Shown here piece by piece: positions 34,922 to 50,193 of a stretch of 64,000 nt of DNA. The translations under genes and the position numbers were made by a program. The notes beneath the pieces are model-generated. The model did not search any database, was not told where the DNA came from, and worked only from the letters and a program-made list of their open reading frames with translations. This DNA comes from Comamonadaceae bacterium (GTDB taxonomy: Bacteria; Pseudomonadota; Gammaproteobacteria; Burkholderiales; Burkholderiaceae_C): assembly GCA_027483665.1 (NCBI GenBank), contig JAIXUC010000023.1, positions 62,001 to 126,000 of the forward strand. Reading direction: 5' to 3'. Numbering within the stretch: position 1 is the first letter of the stretch; every line of letters begins with the position of its first letter.

Positions 34922-35617
34922 TCAGGCGTGACTCAATTGGCCGCTCGGGCGGACAGGGCTGGTGGTCATGGCGGGGCTTGCTTGAGGGGCCGTGTCAGCG
35001 GTCGCTGTAACCGACGTCGCCTGCGCTTGCGCTTGCCAGGCCTTGAGCAGCAACTCGCCCAACTCTGCGCTGGCTGGCAACACGCGCAGCATGGGCTGAG
35101 GCCGTGCCATGTGCCAAGGGCGGGCGTGGGGCCAGAGGTGAAAGTAAGCGATCTTGTCCTCACCGGCCAGCTCCAAGGCAATGTCTTGCGTGCCGTCGGC
35201 GCGGTTCAGGGTGTGCGCTGCTGACAACCTGCGCAAAGGCAGGTTGAAGGTGAGCGTGAGCACGATGCCCACGCGCATCACCAGACGTTTGTCGGTCAGG
35301 GTGTAGACCGTGGTTTTGGCAGACAGCCAAGCCATCAGCGCCAGCAAACCAATCGCCACCGACGCCAAGAGGGCAAAGCCCAGTGTGCGCGGCGCACTCT
35401 CGGCGAGCGGCGCGCCGTCGTACAACCCCAAGCTGACCTGCAGCACCAGCAAAGCCAAGAAGTACCAAGCCAGCTTGCGGATGTGGAAAACATGCACCGC
35501 CAGATCGCGCCAATTCGGTGCGCCTTGCCAGATCAGCTTTTCACGTGCGGGCAGCGGCTCGGGCAGGCCGTGGGCCGCCTCGAACTCGTGCTCGCCGGTC
35601 GGATCGACTTGGCTCAT
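34922..35617 (-). CDS. puhB: Photosynthetic complex assembly protein PuhB
   Basis: PuhB is a membrane protein that acts as a reaction-centre assembly factor. The 231-residue protein has an N-terminal cytoplasmic part with LPAREKLIWQGAPNWRDLAV and three membrane segments (AWYFLALLVLQVSLGLYDG, LGFALLASVAIGLLALMAWL and a weaker third). The pleckstrin-like segment TVYTLTDKRLVMRVGIVLTL, characteristic of PuhB, is followed by an Ala/Thr-rich tail. The ATG overlaps the puhA stop as ATGA. Confidence 0.93.
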   Translation of the reverse strand: MSQVDPTGEHEFEAAHGLPEPLPAREKLIWQGAPNWRDLAVHVFHIRKLAWYFLALLVLQVSLGLYDGAPLAESAPRTLGFALLASVAIGLLALMAWLSAKTTVYTLTDKRLVMRVGIVLTLTFNLPLRRLSAAHTLNRADGTQDIALELAGEDKIAYFHLWPHARPWHMARPQPMLRVLPASAELGELLLKAWQAQAQATSVTATADTAPQASPAMTTSPVRPSGQLSHA

Positions 35618-36390
35618 ACCAGCGGCTCACGACGGCTGGGCGTAGCGTAGAGCGTACCGCCACCGAAGTAGCCCACGATCTTGTCCTCTTCCAGCAGCGT
35701 GACTTTGTCCATGCTGCGGGTGCCGGGCACATGCGCCATTTGGTTGGCCAACACAGAGGCCACCTTCACGCCATCGCGGGTGATGCGCGAGAAGTTCATG
35801 GGCAGCAGCACCAAGCGGCCGCCGGGTCCACCGGTTTCCACTTCAAGGTAGCGCACCACCATTTCTGAGCGATCTACCCAGATGTCTTTGACCGTACCGG
35901 CCACTTCACCGTCTGCGCCCAGCACCTTCATGCCGATGGGGTTGCGGTCTTGGCGGGCCACGGAGAAGTCGGCCAGCAGCCGCATCGGGACGATGCGGGG
36001 GTCACCGTGCGTGGTGACATCTGGAATGTCCGAGCGGTTCGTCCAGGCGCCGGGGCCCACGCCGTCGAGCATGGGGTTGCCCGTGGGCTCCAACGGGGCG
36101 CCCGGGAAGTTACCGTAAGGCGTGGCCGCGATCGGCTGCTTGGCATGGTCGCGGGTGTGGGGTGCGGTGTACTCGTGGCCGCCTTCAAGCTTGTAGGTTT
36201 TGGGCGTGGGCATGGGCAGCAAGCCCTCTACGTAGCCACTGCCAGAACGCTCGGAGTGCATCGGGTAGCCCTCGCGCTTGCTCTCGCGCTGGAGATAGAA
36301 GATCAGGCCTGCAAAGAAGACCCAGAACGCGTACAGCACAAGCTGAGCGACGTCCACATACTGCGTGATGGCACCGGTACCTGTTGACAT
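35614..36390 (-). CDS. puhA: Photosynthetic reaction centre H subunit PuhA
   Basis: The H subunit caps the type II reaction centre on the cytoplasmic side and supports proton delivery to QB. The 258-residue product has one N-terminal membrane helix (QLVLYAFWVFFAGLIFYLQR). A cytoplasmic beta-barrel domain follows, with SGYVEGLLPMPTPKTYKL, PTGNPMLDGVGPGAW, ADFSVARQDRNPIGMKVLG and VDRSEMVVRYLEVE. Length and motifs are standard. The L, M and C subunits (puf genes) are not in this window. Confidence 0.97.
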   Translation of the reverse strand: MSTGTGAITQYVDVAQLVLYAFWVFFAGLIFYLQRESKREGYPMHSERSGSGYVEGLLPMPTPKTYKLEGGHEYTAPHTRDHAKQPIAATPYGNFPGAPLEPTGNPMLDGVGPGAWTNRSDIPDVTTHGDPRIVPMRLLADFSVARQDRNPIGMKVLGADGEVAGTVKDIWVDRSEMVVRYLEVETGGPGGRLVLLPMNFSRITRDGVKVASVLANQMAHVPGTRSMDKVTLLEEDKIVGYFGGGTLYATPSRREPLV

Positions 36391-36410
36391 GATGTGACCT
36401 CCAAAAAACC

Positions 36411-37859
36411 TTAGCGGGGGAACTCGGCCAGACCGAACTTCGGTACTTGCCGCGGGGAAACCGACCGGGATGGCCGCACCAGCGGTCCGATCGCGGCCAA
36501 GGCTGCAAACAAGAGCAGCAATTCAAAGTGGTAGACCACGCTGTAGCCGGTGGCTGCGCTGGCGAGGGCCTCGCCCAACATGCCGCGTTCGGCCACGCTG
36601 GACACCAGGTCGCGCAAGGTGCCGCCAGCGGCCATCGCTACGCCAGCGCAGGTCGCCTGCACGGCGCCCCATGCACCCAGGGCCAAGCCGTTGAGGCCCT
36701 GAGCCTCCAAGCCCATGGCAGCAGCCAAGGTAGCCACGGCAAACAAGCCACCGCCAAAACCCACGAGCACGACACCGAAGCGGAACAAGCCCACCGCTTG
36801 CAAAGGCTCGGCAAAGATGACGCAAGAAAAAGCGGCCAAGCCAACCAGCAAGCCCGTGGCGGCCAGTCGGCAAGGGTCGGCCCCCCGGGCTAACTGGCGC
36901 GCAGCCAGAGCAAATGCGGCCAGAGCGCCGCCAGCCATCAGGGCCGTCAAGGTGGTGGTGGCGGCCACACCCAAGCCCAGCACTTCAGCGCCATAGGGCT
37001 CCAAGATGACGTCTTGCATGGTGAAGGCCGCCGTGCCCAGCCCCAAGGCCACCAAGTAGCGGCGAGCCCCGCTTTGGCTGGCAAAGCGCGCCCAAGTTTC
37101 GGAGAAGCCCGCTTGGTCTGGCTGCGGTGCGGTGCCGCCCGAGCGGCGAGCCTCTTGCTTCCACAGTGCAATGCCGTTGAGCAGCACGCTCAAGACCGCA
37201 GCGCCCTGCACCACCTGAATCAACTTGACAGGCCGGAAATCGGTGAGCAGCCAGCCCGCCACCAAACTGCTGACCACCAGCCCCAAAAGCAGCATCACAT
37301 ACATGAGCGCCACCACGCGGGGGCGCACATGCTCTGGCGCAAGGTCGGTGGCCAAGGCCAAGCCTGCGGTCTGCGTGGTCTGCATGCCTGCGCCCACCAA
37401 CAAGAAGGCCAAGGCTGCGCCTGCGATGCCGACCCACGCTGGCGCGTTGTGGTCACCGCCCAGCAGCAGCAGGGAAAACGGCATGATGGCCAAGCCACCG
37501 AATTGCATCAATGTGCCCAGCCAGATGTAGGGCACGCGCTTCCAACCCAGCACCGAGCGGTGCGTGTCGGAGCGAAAGCCCACCAACGCGCGAAAAGGCG
37601 CGAACACCAGCGGCAGGGCGACCAGCAAGGCCATGAACCAAGCGGCCACACCCAGCTCCACAATCATCACCCGGTTGAGCGTGCCCACCAGCAGCGCCGT
37701 GGCCATGCCGACCGACACCTGGAACAGCGACAGGCGCAGCAAGCGTCCCAGCGGCAGGTCTGTCGTAGCGGCATCGGCAAAGGGCAGGAAGCGCAGGTCG
37801 ACCTGCTTCCAGCGCTGGAACGACAGCACGCGTGGCAAGGTGATGCGGGGGAACTTCAC
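36411..37859 (-). CDS. lhaA: LH1 assembly protein LhaA (BCD/PucC family membrane protein)
   Basis: LhaA belongs to the PucC/BCD branch of the major facilitator superfamily and is thought to deliver bacteriochlorophyll to the light-harvesting 1 complex. The GTG at 37859 overlaps the bchM stop (GTGA) and gives 482 residues opening KFPRITLPRVLSFQRWKQ. About twelve membrane segments are visible, with LNRVMIVELGVAAWFMALLV, FRALVGFRSDTHRSVLGWKR and YGAEVLGLGVAATTTLTALM. The related BCD gene at 56440 is a paralogue beside bchG. Confidence 0.93.
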   Translation of the reverse strand: MKFPRITLPRVLSFQRWKQVDLRFLPFADAATTDLPLGRLLRLSLFQVSVGMATALLVGTLNRVMIVELGVAAWFMALLVALPLVFAPFRALVGFRSDTHRSVLGWKRVPYIWLGTLMQFGGLAIMPFSLLLLGGDHNAPAWVGIAGAALAFLLVGAGMQTTQTAGLALATDLAPEHVRPRVVALMYVMLLLGLVVSSLVAGWLLTDFRPVKLIQVVQGAAVLSVLLNGIALWKQEARRSGGTAPQPDQAGFSETWARFASQSGARRYLVALGLGTAAFTMQDVILEPYGAEVLGLGVAATTTLTALMAGGALAAFALAARQLARGADPCRLAATGLLVGLAAFSCVIFAEPLQAVGLFRFGVVLVGFGGGLFAVATLAAAMGLEAQGLNGLALGAWGAVQATCAGVAMAAGGTLRDLVSSVAERGMLGEALASAATGYSVVYHFELLLLFAALAAIGPLVRPSRSVSPRQVPKFGLAEFPR

Positions 37860-38557
37860 GACCGCACCAACTCCAAAGCTTGCGAGGTGTAGAAGCCGCT
37901 GCTGATGCGTTGCGTGCGCTGGGCTTGCCACTGGGACATGCTCGGATCTGCAGCGATCAGTCGGCGCAGCTTGGCTTCGCCGATGGGCTCGATGAAGGGC
38001 GCGCGGTCGCCACGGGGAAAGAGCTTGCCCAGCGTAATGAAAGTCATCAACAGGGGGTTGCTGGGCGCGAAGGTGAACACCAGGCTAGAGCGCGTGCGAG
38101 CGGCCAAAGTGGTCACCACGCGCACCATGTCAGGGGCTCGGTAGTGGATGAGCGAGTCCATGCCCACCACGTGATCGAACTCACCCAAGGCCACGTCCAA
38201 CATGTCGCCGCTGCGAAATTCAATGCGCCCAGTGCCCAAGTCTGCTGGCACGCGTTCGCGGGCCACGTTGACCAAATTCGGCGACAGGTCGATGGCCACC
38301 ACCTCGGCACCTCGGCGGGCAGCCTCGACTGCCAGCGCACCCGTGCCGCAACCGGCGTCCAACACGCGTCGGCCGCTCAGGTCAGCTGGCAGATAAGACA
38401 GCAGCGTTTGGCGCATGCGATCGCGCCCGGCGCGCACCGTGGCTCGCACGCCGCTCACAGGCGCAGTCGATGTCAGGCGCGCCCAGGTGTCGGCGGCGGT
38501 GCGATCGAAGTAGGTCTCGATCTGACCGCGGCGTTGTTGGTAGCTGGCGTTGTTCAT
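37856..38557 (-). CDS. bchM: Mg-protoporphyrin IX O-methyltransferase BchM
   Basis: BchM transfers a methyl group from S-adenosylmethionine to the C13 propionate of Mg-protoporphyrin IX. The 233-residue protein has the SAM-binding motif RRVLDAGCGTGALAVEAARR, then VVAIDLSPNLVNVARERVP and the FDHVVGMDSLIHYRAPDM stretch specific to Mg-protoporphyrin methyltransferases. It starts YQQRRGQIETYFDRTAADTW. It lies between bchL and lhaA. Confidence 0.95.
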   Translation of the reverse strand: MNNASYQQRRGQIETYFDRTAADTWARLTSTAPVSGVRATVRAGRDRMRQTLLSYLPADLSGRRVLDAGCGTGALAVEAARRGAEVVAIDLSPNLVNVARERVPADLGTGRIEFRSGDMLDVALGEFDHVVGMDSLIHYRAPDMVRVVTTLAARTRSSLVFTFAPSNPLLMTFITLGKLFPRGDRAPFIEPIGEAKLRRLIAADPSMSQWQAQRTQRISSGFYTSQALELVRS

Positions 38558-38582
38558 GTCAGTTTCGTGTTTTCTGTGTGGC

Positions 38583-43316
<4,734 letters not shown>

Positions 43317-43345
<29 letters not shown>

Positions 43346-45014
43346 ACAAGGTGTCCACGGTGATCGTGCTTAGTCCCCTCTCGAGGGCAAAGCGTTCGGT
43401 GTTGCGTCGGGCTTTGCCCCGCACGAAGAAGGGAATCTTTCCCAGCTCTTTTTGAGCGTCAGCTGCCCACACAGCGCTGACTGGCGTCGGTGTGCCAGCC
43501 TCAACCAACACGGCCGCCCCCGACGCAGCAACACTGGCGCTGGCCATGGCCATGGCGGGCTCTGGCAGGGCTTGGTGCAGCTCTTGGGGCACAGCCATCA
43601 CCGCTTCTGGCTGCGCCGGCTCTGCTGTGCCGTTGGCAAAAGCAGCCGTTTTGTTACCGTGACCACCGAGGTGCGATGGCGCTGCGTCCTCATGGAATTC
43701 GAAGTCACCGCGGAACATGCCGATCAGGTGCTCTTCCAAGCCCATCATGAGTGGGTGAACCCAGGTATCGAAGAGCACGTTGGCGCCTTCAAAGCCCATT
43801 TGTGGCGAGTAACGTGCCGGGAAGTCCTGCACATGCACCGGCGCTGAAATGACGGCGCAAGGCACGCCCAAACGCTTGGCGATGTGGCGCTCCATCTGCG
43901 TGCCCAGCACCAGCTCGGGCTGCAACTCGGTCACGCGCTGCTCGACATCCAAGTAGTCGTCGGTGATGAGCGCTTCCACGCCAAAACCAGCGGCAGCCTC
44001 GCGCACCTCGCGGGCGTGTTCTCGGCTGTAAGTGCCCAGGCCAACGACCTGGAAGCCCATCTCGTGCGCCGCCACTTTGGCGCAAGCGACCACGTGGGTG
44101 GCGTCGCCAAACAAGAACACGCGCTTGCCTGTGAGGTAGGTGGAATCCACCGAGCGGGCGTACCAACCGGCGCGTGAATGCGCTTTGGCTTCGGCCACTT
44201 CAGCGGCCCCCTCGGGTAAGCCGGCCAGTTGCGCGACTTCGGCCAAGAAGGCCTTGGTGGCTCGCACGCCAATGGGGATGGTGCGGGTGAAAGCTTGTGC
44301 GAAATTGCGCTGCAACCAAGTGGCAGTCTGCAAAGCGGTCTCAGGGTAGAGCAGCACGTTGAAGTCAGCCTCGCCCAAGCGCGCGAGGTCTTCAGGGTCG
44401 GCGCCCAGTGGGGCCACCACCGACACCTGCACACCCAGGTCGGTCAGCAGCCGCGTGATCTCTTGCACGTCGTCCCGGTGGCGAAAGCCCAAGGCCGTCG
44501 GGCCCAGGATGTTGCAACGCGGTGGCTGGCCATCAGGCCGCGCTGGACGCGCGGCGCCGGGCGGCAGGGCTTGCGGGCCGGCGAGGGCACGCACCATTTG
44601 GTAGAAGGTTTCGCTGGCGCCCCAGTTTTCCTTGCGTTGGTATGAAGGCAACTCCAAAGCCACCACGGGAATGGGCAGGTTGAGCGCGCGCGCCAGGCCG
44701 CCCGGGTCGTCCTGAATGAGCTCTGCTGTGCAAGAAGCGCCCACCATCATGGCCTTGGGCTTGAATCGCTCGTAGGCGTCGCTGGCAGCGCGCTTGAAGA
44801 GCTCTGCGGTGTCACCGCCCAAGTCGCGTGCCTGAAAGGTGGTGTAGGTGACCGGCGGGCGCTGCGGCAGGCGCTCGATCATGGTGAACAGCAAGTCGGC
44901 GTAGGTGTCGCCTTGCGGTGCATGCAAGACGTAATGCACGTCGCGCAGCGCAGTCGCCACGCGCATGGCGCCGACGTGCGGCGGTCCTTCGTATGTCCAG
45001 AGGGTGAGCTGCAT
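43317..45014 (-). CDS. bchB: Light-independent protochlorophyllide reductase subunit B BchB
   Basis: BchB pairs with BchN as the catalytic NB component (nitrogenase MoFe-like) of dark protochlorophyllide reductase. The 565-residue product starts [20 protein letters not shown]. It has [58 protein letters not shown] and the C-terminal EKL-type motif [18 protein letters not shown]. Between core and C-terminal domain there is a low-complexity Ala/Pro/Val linker of about 80 residues, longer than in many homologues. It overlaps bchH slightly and follows bchN by 11 bases. Confidence 0.97.
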
Positions 45015-45025
45015 GGTGGGCTCGA

Positions 45026-46851
<1,826 letters not shown>

Positions 46852-47052
46852 GGAATAAGCGGTACGACAAGCTCATGGGGGGCACTCTAGGCGGGCGCCG
46901 GAAAAGTGTCAACTGATGTTTACATCGTGGCGGGTTGACACTTAACGAAAATCAGTCCATCCTGCGAGCCATTGAGGGCCAGACCGCCATGAAGCGGCGG
47001 GTCTTCAGACCCCAATACCTGGCCAGCCGCCGACTTACCCGGGAGAACCGAT
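46852..47052. promoter_or_regulatory. Divergent bchF / aerR promoter region
   Basis: This 201-base region separates the minus-strand photosynthesis superoperon from the plus-strand aerR-ppsR-crtADC group. It holds one clear PpsR-type box (46907-46924) and, close to it, the additional half-site-like GTTGACACTT. A GGGAGAA ribosome-binding sequence lies before the aerR ATG. Control of both directions by PpsR is inferred from known regulation of bch and crt promoters. Confidence 0.65.
46907..46924 (+). promoter_or_regulatory. PpsR/CrtJ binding site TGT-N12-ACA
   Basis: TGTCAACTGATGTTTACA matches the full TGT-N12-ACA consensus bound by PpsR/CrtJ, the repressor encoded about 1.1 kb downstream. It lies between bchF and aerR, where PpsR sites are expected. 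Confidence 0.7.
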
Positions 47053-47943
47053 ATGAAAGCATCACCATCAGAAAACCCAGGGGCAAGTGTCGAGCGCAGG
47101 GCATCGCCACGCACCGTCACCTGGACATCGCTGGAGCGCGCCGAGAAGTTTCTTCAGCAAGAGCGCATGGAGCGCTTGGCGCACACCATCGAGTCTGAAA
47201 TCATCCCGCGGCTGGTGCTGTCGCACCACCACAGGACGAGTCAGCCAGCCGACCCATTGGCTTTGGAGCCCGCTGGCGCCGACATCACAGATTTCGTTGC
47301 GCTTCTGCGCTCGCCCATCGCGGGCGCTGCGGCAGACCATGTGAAGCAACTGCAAGCCAATGGCTTGGCGCTGGACCGCATCTACCTCGAGTTGCTGACG
47401 CCTGCAGCGCGCTGCCTGGGCACCTTGTGGGAAACAGATGCCTGCGATTTCACGGAAGTCACGCTCGGCTTGTGGCGCTTGCACCAAGTGGTGATGGACC
47501 TGAGCGCGGAGTTCATGCAGGGCGCACCCGTTCCCAACCAAACCCGCCGGGTGTTGCTGGCCGCTTCACCGGGCTCCACCCACACGTTTGGCGTGGTCGT
47601 GCTGGGCGAGTTCTTTCGGCGCGCCGGCTGGGACACCGTGGTCGAGTCGCAAACCAAAAGTTCAGAACTGCAAGAACAAGTTCGCCGGGTCGCTTTTGAT
47701 GTGGTGGGCATCTCGGTCAGCACCGAAAGCGAGCTCGCGCGCTTACCTGCGCTGATCCTTGGCCTGCGCCGAGCCTCTCGCAACACCCATTTGCGGGTGC
47801 TGGTGGGTGGCCCGGTGTTTCAGAACGGGCGCTCGGAACTTGCAGCACGAGCCGGTGCAGACGCCTGCGCTTTGGACGCCAGACAAGCCCTTCAAGACGC
47901 TGAGTACCTGCTGTCACAACGCGCAGCGGCCTGCCCTGCTTGA
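47053..47943 (+). CDS. AerR/PpaA-family B12-binding photosynthesis regulator
   Basis: AerR/PpaA proteins bind cobalamin in the light and act as antirepressors of PpsR/CrtJ. The 296-residue product has a variable N-terminus, a helical segment with IYLELLTPAARCLGTLWETD, then CDFTEVTLGLWRLHQVVMDL. A cobalamin-binding Rossmann-type domain follows (VLLAASPGSTHTFGVVVLGE, FRRAGWDTVVESQTKS, FDVVGISVSTESELARLP). The classical DxHxxG motif is replaced by STHTFG, as is usual in AerR. The gene is immediately before ppsR. GGGAGAA precedes the ATG. Confidence 0.85.
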   Translation: MKASPSENPGASVERRASPRTVTWTSLERAEKFLQQERMERLAHTIESEIIPRLVLSHHHRTSQPADPLALEPAGADITDFVALLRSPIAGAAADHVKQLQANGLALDRIYLELLTPAARCLGTLWETDACDFTEVTLGLWRLHQVVMDLSAEFMQGAPVPNQTRRVLLAASPGSTHTFGVVVLGEFFRRAGWDTVVESQTKSSELQEQVRRVAFDVVGISVSTESELARLPALILGLRRASRNTHLRVLVGGPVFQNGRSELAARAGADACALDARQALQDAEYLLSQRAAACPA

Positions 47944-48009
47944 GCCACTCCGCTTGAACCGCTCTGAGCGCATGAAGCCCTCTTAACCCCTGCCACCGCT
48001 TATCAGCGA

Positions 48010-48025
48010 ACAAAGCGAACTTTGT
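48010..48025. promoter_or_regulatory. Palindrome overlapping the ppsR start codon
   Basis: ACAAAG-CGAA-CTTTGT (48010-48015, 4-base loop, 48020-48025) is a perfect inverted repeat whose right arm contains the first two bases of the GTG start. No Shine-Dalgarno sequence is evident upstream. The hairpin could limit ribosome access or mark a protein-binding site. Confidence 0.45.
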
Positions 48026-49451
48026 GAATCAGCCCCCGAGCTTGCCGGCGTTAGAAGCCCACGAAACCCTGGCACTGGTCTCGGCAGCGACCGACTTGTC
48101 TCTCTTCACCGACCGCCACGGCACGGTGCTGGGTGTGACCACCCACGCCGAAGCCGACTTTCCCATTTCAGCCGAGGGCTGGACCGGGCGCGCCTGGAGC
48201 GATTTGGTGACGCTTGAGAGCCAGCCCAAAGTGCAAGACCTGCTTAAAAGCGCGGCCCAAGGCGACAGCCCGCGCTGGCGGCACATCAACTTCCCGCTGG
48301 GCGACGGCCCCGACCTGCCCGTCATGTGTACCGCCATGAAGGTGGGCCAAGCAGGCGATGTGGTGGTGATGGCGCGCGACCTGCGCCCCAGCGCCGCGCT
48401 GCAACAACGTTTGGTGGACGCGCAACAAGCCATGGAGCGCGACTACATGCGTCTGCGCCATTTGGAAGCCCGCTACCGCGTGCTGTTCGACATGGCACGC
48501 GAAGCCGTGCTGCTGGTGGACGCTGCGCAACTCAGGGTGGTCGAAGGCAACCCCTCGGCCCTGCACTTGGTGGGTGATGCGCCCAAGCGCGTGGTGGGAC
48601 GCCCGGTGCTGGAATGCTTCGAGCCCGACAGCCAGGCGGCGGTGGAGGCTTTGCTGGTGACCGTGCGGGCCTCGGGCCGACCCGCCACGACACAAGCCAC
48701 GCTGTCGTCGGGTGGCGGGGAACTGGACGTGACGGCTTCGCTCTTTCGCCAGGAGAGCGGCGCACACTTTTTGCTGCGCCTCACCCAAAAGGAAACAGTG
48801 CCCGCCGGTGCTGCGCGCGGCAGCGGCGGCGCCTCACGTGAGTCTTTGGCCATGCAAGCCCTTGAGAGCGCACCCGATGGCTTCGTATTGACCGATCTGG
48901 ACGGCGTGGTGCTGCACGCCAACGCCGCCTTCCTGACACAAACCGAAGTGCCGCACCGCGACCAATTGGTGGGCCAGTCGCTGGACCGCTGGCTCGGTCG
49001 CTCAGGGGTCGATTTGCGCGTGTTGGTGGCCAACCTGCGCCAACGCGGCTCGGTGCGCATGTTCGCCACCAACTTGCGCGGTCTGAGTGGTACGCAGACC
49101 CAGGTTGAGATTTCTGGCGTCGCGGTGCAGCAGGGCGAAATGCCTTGCCTGGGCTTCATGGTGCGCGACATCGGACGGCGTCTGACAGAAGCCCCCACTG
49201 GCGGACGTGAATTGCCGCGCTCGGTCACACAACTCACCGAGTTGGTCGGACGGGTGCCGCTCAAGCGCATCGTCAGCGAAACCACCGACCTCATCGAGCA
49301 GTTGTGCATCGAGGCGGCCTTGCAATTGGCGCAAGACAACCGCGCATCGGCAGCAGAAATGCTCGGCCTGTCGCGCCAGAGCCTCTACGTGAAGCTGCGC
49401 CGCTTCGGCATGATCGATGCGGCTGTGGCCGACGACAACGACACCCCATAA
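48024..49451 (+). CDS. ppsR: Photosynthesis gene transcriptional regulator PpsR/CrtJ
   Basis: PpsR represses bch, crt and puc-type genes in high oxygen and binds TGT-N12-ACA boxes. The 475-residue protein has N-terminal PAS-like domains (LVSAATDLSLFTDRHGTVLG; RYRVLFDMAREAVLLVDAAQ; ALESAPDGFVLTDLDGVVLH) with coiled linkers. It ends in a Fis-type HTH (NRASAAEMLGLSRQSLYVKL). A Cys in IEQLCIEAAL sits at the position of the redox-active HTH cysteine of CrtJ/PpsR, known from the family. The start is GTG and the gap to aerR is 80 bases. Confidence 0.92.
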   Translation: MNQPPSLPALEAHETLALVSAATDLSLFTDRHGTVLGVTTHAEADFPISAEGWTGRAWSDLVTLESQPKVQDLLKSAAQGDSPRWRHINFPLGDGPDLPVMCTAMKVGQAGDVVVMARDLRPSAALQQRLVDAQQAMERDYMRLRHLEARYRVLFDMAREAVLLVDAAQLRVVEGNPSALHLVGDAPKRVVGRPVLECFEPDSQAAVEALLVTVRASGRPATTQATLSSGGGELDVTASLFRQESGAHFLLRLTQKETVPAGAARGSGGASRESLAMQALESAPDGFVLTDLDGVVLHANAAFLTQTEVPHRDQLVGQSLDRWLGRSGVDLRVLVANLRQRGSVRMFATNLRGLSGTQTQVEISGVAVQQGEMPCLGFMVRDIGRRLTEAPTGGRELPRSVTQLTELVGRVPLKRIVSETTDLIEQLCIEAALQLAQDNRASAAEMLGLSRQSLYVKLRRFGMIDAAVADDNDTP

Positions 49452-49470
49452 GGTGCTGGCAGCGGTACGC

Positions 49471-50193
49471 ATGGACACGGCGGTGCTGCTGGTGCTGATC
49501 GCACGCCGCCCTGGGCAGTGGTGGTGGGGCTTGGGACGCTACGTGTTGGGGCCTAGGGCTTTGCGCGGTGTGCCTGGCCTGCGCCTTTGCAAAGTGCTGG
49601 GCAGCGGACACGAAGGCGGATTTGGCTTGCGCCCGAGCTGGGACCGCCAAGGTCTGCTGTGCGTGTTCGACAGCCGTCAACATGCCGAAGCCTTCGCCGA
49701 ACAACACCCCGCCGTGCAAGGCTACAGACAACGCGCTCGCGAGTGCTTCATGGCGATGCTGCAGCCCACCAGCAGCCGCGGCACTTGGTCTGGCCTCGGC
49801 TTGCAGCCGGCCTCCACCAACGCTGACAACCCAGATTACCCAGCCAACTCCGGTTCTGAACAGCCCGCGGCTGCGATGGCCACACTCACGCGCGCCTCCA
49901 TCCGGCCGTTGGCCGCGTGGCACTTTTGGCGGCACGCGGCGCCCTCGCAAGCCGACCTGGCCCATGCGCCGGGTTGCCTGTTGGCGGTGGGCCTGGGCGA
50001 AGCGCCTTTGCTGCGCCAAGCCACCTTCAGCATCTGGCAAAGCGTGGCCGACATGGAGCGTTATGCCCACAGCGGCGCGCACCAAGGCGCTATCCGGGCG
50101 GCCTATCAGGGTGGCTTTTTTTCCGAATCCATGTTCACGCGCTTTGCGCCGTTGTGGCTGCGAGGCACTTGGAAGGGGCAGCACTTTGGCTAG
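49471..50193 (+). CDS. crtA: Spheroidene monooxygenase CrtA
   Basis: CrtA inserts oxygen into spheroidene (or spirilloxanthin) to form the 2-keto carotenoid, the red spheroidenone seen in semi-aerobic cells. The 240-residue protein has LIARRPGQWWWGLGRYVLGP near the start. The conserved centre follows with TRASIRPLAAWHFWRHAAPS and FSIWQSVADMERYAHSGAHQ, and the C-terminus FFSESMFTRFAPLWLRGTWK. The ATG at 49471 lies 19 bases after ppsR. Its end overlaps the crtD start, so transcription with ppsR is likely. Confidence 0.92.
   Translation: MDTAVLLVLIARRPGQWWWGLGRYVLGPRALRGVPGLRLCKVLGSGHEGGFGLRPSWDRQGLLCVFDSRQHAEAFAEQHPAVQGYRQRARECFMAMLQPTSSRGTWSGLGLQPASTNADNPDYPANSGSEQPAAAMATLTRASIRPLAAWHFWRHAAPSQADLAHAPGCLLAVGLGEAPLLRQATFSIWQSVADMERYAHSGAHQGAIRAAYQGGFFSESMFTRFAPLWLRGTWKGQHFG

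Noticed and set aside
46935-47198. Small plus-strand open frame of 87 codons overlapping the aerR start
   Set aside because: It overlaps aerR out of frame, has no ribosome-binding support and no recognisable protein character.
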